A DNA stretch of 8,193 bases from positions 1 through 8,193 of the forward strand of contig JACMLD010000387.1 of assembly GCA_014379785.1 (NCBI GenBank), given 5' to 3'. Below the pieces are notes generated by a model, which did no database searches, was not told the origin of the DNA, and saw only the letters and a list, made by a program, of their open reading frames with translations. A program made the position numbers and the translations under genes. The DNA is from Chitinophagaceae bacterium. Its GTDB lineage: Bacteria > Bacteroidota > Bacteroidia > Chitinophagales > Chitinophagaceae. This document shows, one piece after another, positions 5,872-8,193 of the stretch. Each line of letters opens with the position of its first letter. Positions within the stretch are counted from its first letter, which is position 1.

Positions 5872-7776
5872 ATGAAACACAGAATTGCTTTGCTTGTCCT
5901 CTCAGTGCTTGTTGTAGCCGGCAGTGTCTATGCTCAATCATTCGATACCACGCTGGCGCTGATCCCGCAGCCCGTTTCACTTGTGCGCGGGCAGGGGGTA
6001 TTTACGCTTCCGGCAAATGCCGTTATTGAAACAAACGGTCCACAGACCATCGCCCGGATGCTTGCGGTACGACTTTCCCGATCTACCGGTTATAATATTG
6101 AGGTAAAAGACAAATTGAGTATTTCAGGTGCAACAATCCGTCTTGAAATAGCGACAGATAAATCAATCTCAAAAGAAGGATATCGTTTGACCGTGACCGG
6201 TGGTACCGTCAAAATCGTTTCCAATGACCCTGCAGGATTGTTTTACGGTACGCAAACCCTGGTACAGCTTTTCCCTGCCGCGATTGAGAATTTTTCTAAA
6301 GTAAAAAAAGATCGCTGGACGGTTCCGGCAGTGACCATCACAGACTATCCACGCTTTGGCTGGCGCGGTCTCATGCTCGATGTGGTAAGGCATTGGTTTA
6401 CCAAACAGCAGGTAAAAGATTTTATCGATGAAATGGTTCAGTATAAATACAACCTGCTCCATCTTCACCTGACCGATGATCAGGGGTGGAGAATAGAAAT
6501 CAAAAGCCTGCCCATGCTTACGCAAACAGGTGCATGGCGTGCGGAAAGGGTTGGCCGATGGGGAGATTTTACAAAACCGACACCAGACGAACCGAAAACC
6601 TATGGTGGATTTTATACGCATGAGGATATCCGTGAGTTGCTCGCCTATGCGAAAGAACGATACGTCACCATCATGCCGGAGATAGATGTACCGGGGCATA
6701 GCCTTGCTGCCGTTGCTTCTTACCCCGAGCTTACCTGCACGCCAGGAACCTACCAGGTGAATGCCGGTGAAAGATTTATGCATTGGCCCGGAGACGGAAC
6801 ATTCTACGGCACGCTTGACAATACACTTTGTCCAGCAAATGAAAAAGTGTACGCCTTTCTCGATAAGGTTTTTACCGAGATAGCCCAGCTTTTTCCCTTT
6901 GAATATATTCATATGGGTGGCGACGAATGCTACAAGGGATTCTGGGAAAAAAGCGAAGCGGTAAAGGATCTGATGAAACGGGAAAAGCTCAAAGACATGC
7001 ATGAAGTGCAGAGTTATTTTGTAAAAAGAGTGGAGAAAATCATTTCTTCTAAGGGTAAAAAAATGATGGGCTGGGATGAAATCCTGGACGGGGGTATAGC
7101 GCCGGGGGCGTCTGTAATGAGCTGGCAAGGTATGAAAGGTGGTATTGAAGCGGCTAAATTGAATCACCAGGTTGTCATGTCTCCCAATACCCATACTTAC
7201 GTTGATTTGTATCAGGGGGATCCGATAGCCGAACCAGTTACCTATTCGATGGTGAGACTTAGCCAGACCTATAAATTCGACCCGCTTCCACCGGGTGTGG
7301 ATCCAAAATACATCCTCGGCGGCCAGGGAAACCTCTGGAGCGAAAGGTTGAATACCGTACGACATCTGCAATACATGCTCTGGCCCAGAGGTTTTGCTGT
7401 TTCCGAATCTGTATGGAGTCAACCTGCGGCCAAAGACTGGAACAACTTCGTGGGCCGCGTTGAAAAACATTTTGTGCGTTATGACTCTGCCGGGAAAAAT
7501 TATTCACGAAGCATGTATGATCCCATTTTTACGGCAAAGAAAGATGCTGCCGGCAATCTGCTGATAGCATTATCCACTGAGGTGGATGGACTGGCCATTC
7601 ATTATACATTTGATGAATTTTTTCCCGATAAGTTTTTCCCGGTATACAAACAGCCTCTTTCGATTCCAAAAGAGGCTGCTAACCTGAGGGTCATCACATA
7701 CCGCGATGGATTGCCCGTTGGTAAAATGATCACAATGCCGATTGCTGAAATGCGCAAAAGGAAAGTCGTCAACTAG
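5872..7776 (+). CDS. Exported GH20 beta-N-acetylhexosaminidase
   Basis: 634-residue glycoside hydrolase family 20 enzyme that removes terminal beta-linked GlcNAc or GalNAc from glycans or chitooligosaccharides by the substrate-assisted retaining mechanism. A Sec signal peptide spans residues 1-21 (VYA|Q) with no lipobox Cys, so it is periplasmic or outward-exported. Domains: GH20b N-terminal domain (about 28-155), catalytic TIM barrel (about 160-510), and a C-terminal segment (about 550-625) resembling the chitobiase/hexosaminidase C-terminal module. Active-site residues are visible: R165 (GWRGLMLD), HLTDDQGWR (199-207), H276 (DVPGHS), the catalytic pair D351-E352 (HMGGDE), W401 (GWDE), W418 (SWQG), Y443 and D445 (YVDLY), and W489 and E491 (LWSE). 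All subsite residues expected from characterised GH20 enzymes are present, so it should be active. No SusC/SusD pair is next to it. Its TAG overlaps the stop codon of the small minus-strand gene. Confidence 0.97.
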   Translation: MKHRIALLVLSVLVVAGSVYAQSFDTTLALIPQPVSLVRGQGVFTLPANAVIETNGPQTIARMLAVRLSRSTGYNIEVKDKLSISGATIRLEIATDKSISKEGYRLTVTGGTVKIVSNDPAGLFYGTQTLVQLFPAAIENFSKVKKDRWTVPAVTITDYPRFGWRGLMLDVVRHWFTKQQVKDFIDEMVQYKYNLLHLHLTDDQGWRIEIKSLPMLTQTGAWRAERVGRWGDFTKPTPDEPKTYGGFYTHEDIRELLAYAKERYVTIMPEIDVPGHSLAAVASYPELTCTPGTYQVNAGERFMHWPGDGTFYGTLDNTLCPANEKVYAFLDKVFTEIAQLFPFEYIHMGGDECYKGFWEKSEAVKDLMKREKLKDMHEVQSYFVKRVEKIISSKGKKMMGWDEILDGGIAPGASVMSWQGMKGGIEAAKLNHQVVMSPNTHTYVDLYQGDPIAEPVTYSMVRLSQTYKFDPLPPGVDPKYILGGQGNLWSERLNTVRHLQYMLWPRGFAVSESVWSQPAAKDWNNFVGRVEKHFVRYDSAGKNYSRSMYDPIFTAKKDAAGNLLIALSTEVDGLAIHYTFDEFFPDKFFPVYKQPLSIPKEAANLRVITYRDGLPVGKMITMPIAEMRKRKVVN

Positions 7777-7958
7777 TCTTTTCCCGACTGTCCCGGTTTT
7801 TTGTTTTTCACCGGCTTTTCATTGTGGGTAATATCATCGCCCTTGATGTCCTGTTCCTCGTTTTTGCGACTGTCCAGATTATCCCTTATTTCGGGTCTTG
7901 TTTTGTGATTGTTTGTCTGCGGATTCTTGACTGTATTCTGACCTTTAGTATTTTTCAT
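7773..7958 (-). CDS. Small charged, Asn/Lys-rich hypothetical protein
   Basis: 61-residue protein that starts with ATG at 7958 and stops at a TAG overlapping the hexosaminidase TAG within the bases CTAG. It contains 14 Lys/Arg, 10 Asp/Glu and 9 Asn, with no Ala, Cys, Trp, Tyr or Phe and only seven aliphatic or Met residues. It therefore has no hydrophobic core, signal peptide or membrane segment and is probably disordered. The middle (residues 25-42, RDNLDSRKNEEQDIKGDD), followed by ITHNEK, resembles a motif I recall from short Bacteroidota hypothetical proteins, which is the main reason to think it is real. That recollection is unverified. The function is unknown; a hydrophilic stress-associated or nucleic-acid-binding role is only speculation. 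A TAGTTTTC sequence on the minus strand (7979 to 7972), close to TAnnTTTG, lies 13 bases before the start. Confidence 0.6.
   Translation of the reverse strand: MKNTKGQNTVKNPQTNNHKTRPEIRDNLDSRKNEEQDIKGDDITHNEKPVKNKKPGQSGKD
7793..7819 (+). terminator. Weak candidate terminator downstream of the GH20 gene
   Basis: CCGGT (7793-7797) and ACCGG (7810-7814) can form a five-base-pair stem around a T-rich 12-base loop, followed by CTTTT. It is the only hairpin seen just past the GH20 stop, and it lies inside the coding region of the opposing small gene. The stem is short and the T tract weak, so it may be fortuitous. Confidence 0.2.
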
Positions 7959-8149
7959 AATAATCGTTTCAGAAAACTATGAAAAAACTGTGCCCGGCAT
8001 GGGTTCTGCAAAGTCGGATTTCATGCGTAACAATCTGGTTTTCAATAAAATATTCGCATTATTCCCGGATTCTGCACATTACCAAAAACCGTATTACCCA
8101 TCTATTCACCACTTATGCACAGCCAAAAATCTGATTGATCCTTTTCCCT
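7959..8149. other. Non-coding region with DnaA-box-like 9-mers
   Basis: No credible gene is seen in this stretch. It holds a perfect DnaA-box consensus match, TTATGCACA at 8113-8121, and a one-mismatch copy, TTCTGCACA at 8070-8078, both on the plus strand. Weaker copies with two mismatches lie at 8050-8058 (ATATTCGCA) and 8102-8110 (CTATTCACC). The two-mismatch copies are expected by chance in a region of this size; the two better ones are less so. Nothing else here (dnaA gene, AT-rich unwinding element) shows an origin, so this is a description of motifs and not an oriC call. Confidence 0.3.
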
Positions 8150-8157
8150 TAGGTTTG
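8150..8157 (+). promoter_or_regulatory. Candidate Bacteroidota -7 promoter box at the right edge
   Basis: TAGGTTTG is an exact match to TAnnTTTG. No good TTTG-like -33 box is found at the usual distance. It lies 14 bases before a GTG at 8172 that opens a reading frame to the window edge, so transcription may start near 8163 and leave a very short leader. Confidence 0.35.
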
Positions 8158-8171
8158 TGACTTACAAAAAC

Positions 8172-8193
8172 GTGAACCGTGCGATTAAAGAGT
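8172..8193 (+). CDS. Possible start of a gene running off the right edge
   Basis: From GTG at 8172 the frame reads V-N-R-A-I-K-E and stays open to the end of the window. An in-frame GTG at 8157 would add five residues (V-T-Y-K-N), but it overlaps the candidate -7 box. Seven codons are too few to identify a product or to exclude that the true start lies beyond the window. The only support is the rightward -7 box just upstream and the lack of another explanation for it. Confidence 0.25.

Noticed and set aside
6169..7470. 433-codon open frame on the minus strand, antisense to the GH20 gene
   Set aside because: The plus-strand frame encodes a complete GH20 enzyme with all active-site residues. 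The antisense translation shows no recognisable domain, signal peptide or family motif, so it is a coding shadow.
8010..8024. Small minus-strand reading frame starting with ATG at 8024 (M-K-S-D-F-A-E-P...)
   Set aside because: It ends after about 15 codons, has no ribosome-binding or conservation evidence, and is within chance expectation.
8023..8059. ATGCG / CGCAT inverted repeat as an RNA hairpin
   Set aside because: A five-base stem with a 27-base loop is too weak to support a structured RNA or terminator.

Overview
The window looks like a chromosomal segment of a Bacteroidota bacterium, most likely close to Chitinophagaceae. This is inferred from the protein families (tandem-domain UspA protein, the arginase subtype, a small 'RKNEEQ..KGDD' hydrophilic protein, a Sec-exported GH20 hexosaminidase), from start codons without clear Shine-Dalgarno sequences, and from promoter-like boxes of the Bacteroidota TAnnTTTG type. 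It could not be tested by a database search. No rRNA, tRNA, CRISPR array, insertion sequence or phage gene was recognised.

Layout from left to right. (1) The 3' two-thirds of an acetyl-CoA C-acetyltransferase (+, enters from the left edge). (2) An exported YtcJ-type metal-dependent amidohydrolase (-). (3) A two-gene + strand unit: a small outer-membrane beta-barrel protein and a PaiA-like GNAT acetyltransferase that starts with TTG. (4) A three-gene - strand unit, read right to left: tandem UspA stress protein, arginase-family ureohydrolase, SemiSWEET sugar transporter. (5) A GH20 beta-N-acetylhexosaminidase (+). (6) A 61-residue charged protein (-) whose stop codon overlaps that of the hexosaminidase. 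(7) About 200 bases of non-coding DNA with DnaA-box-like 9-mers and a good -7 promoter box, possibly leading into a gene that begins at the right edge.

Functionally this is mostly core and housekeeping metabolism: acyl-CoA chemistry, arginine or guanidino-compound hydrolysis, possible polyamine acetylation, sugar transport, GlcNAc-glycan degradation and stress response. The arginase and the PaiA-like acetyltransferase lie on facing transcripts, and a link through ornithine and polyamines is plausible but inferred.

I did not find a clearly new multi-gene system. The points most worth a second look are: all three convergent gene pairs have stop codons that abut or overlap, leaving no room for intergenic terminators; the arginase homologue has changes at positions that in animal arginase read the alpha-amino and alpha-carboxylate groups of arginine; the small charged protein; and the DnaA-box-like cluster at the right end.
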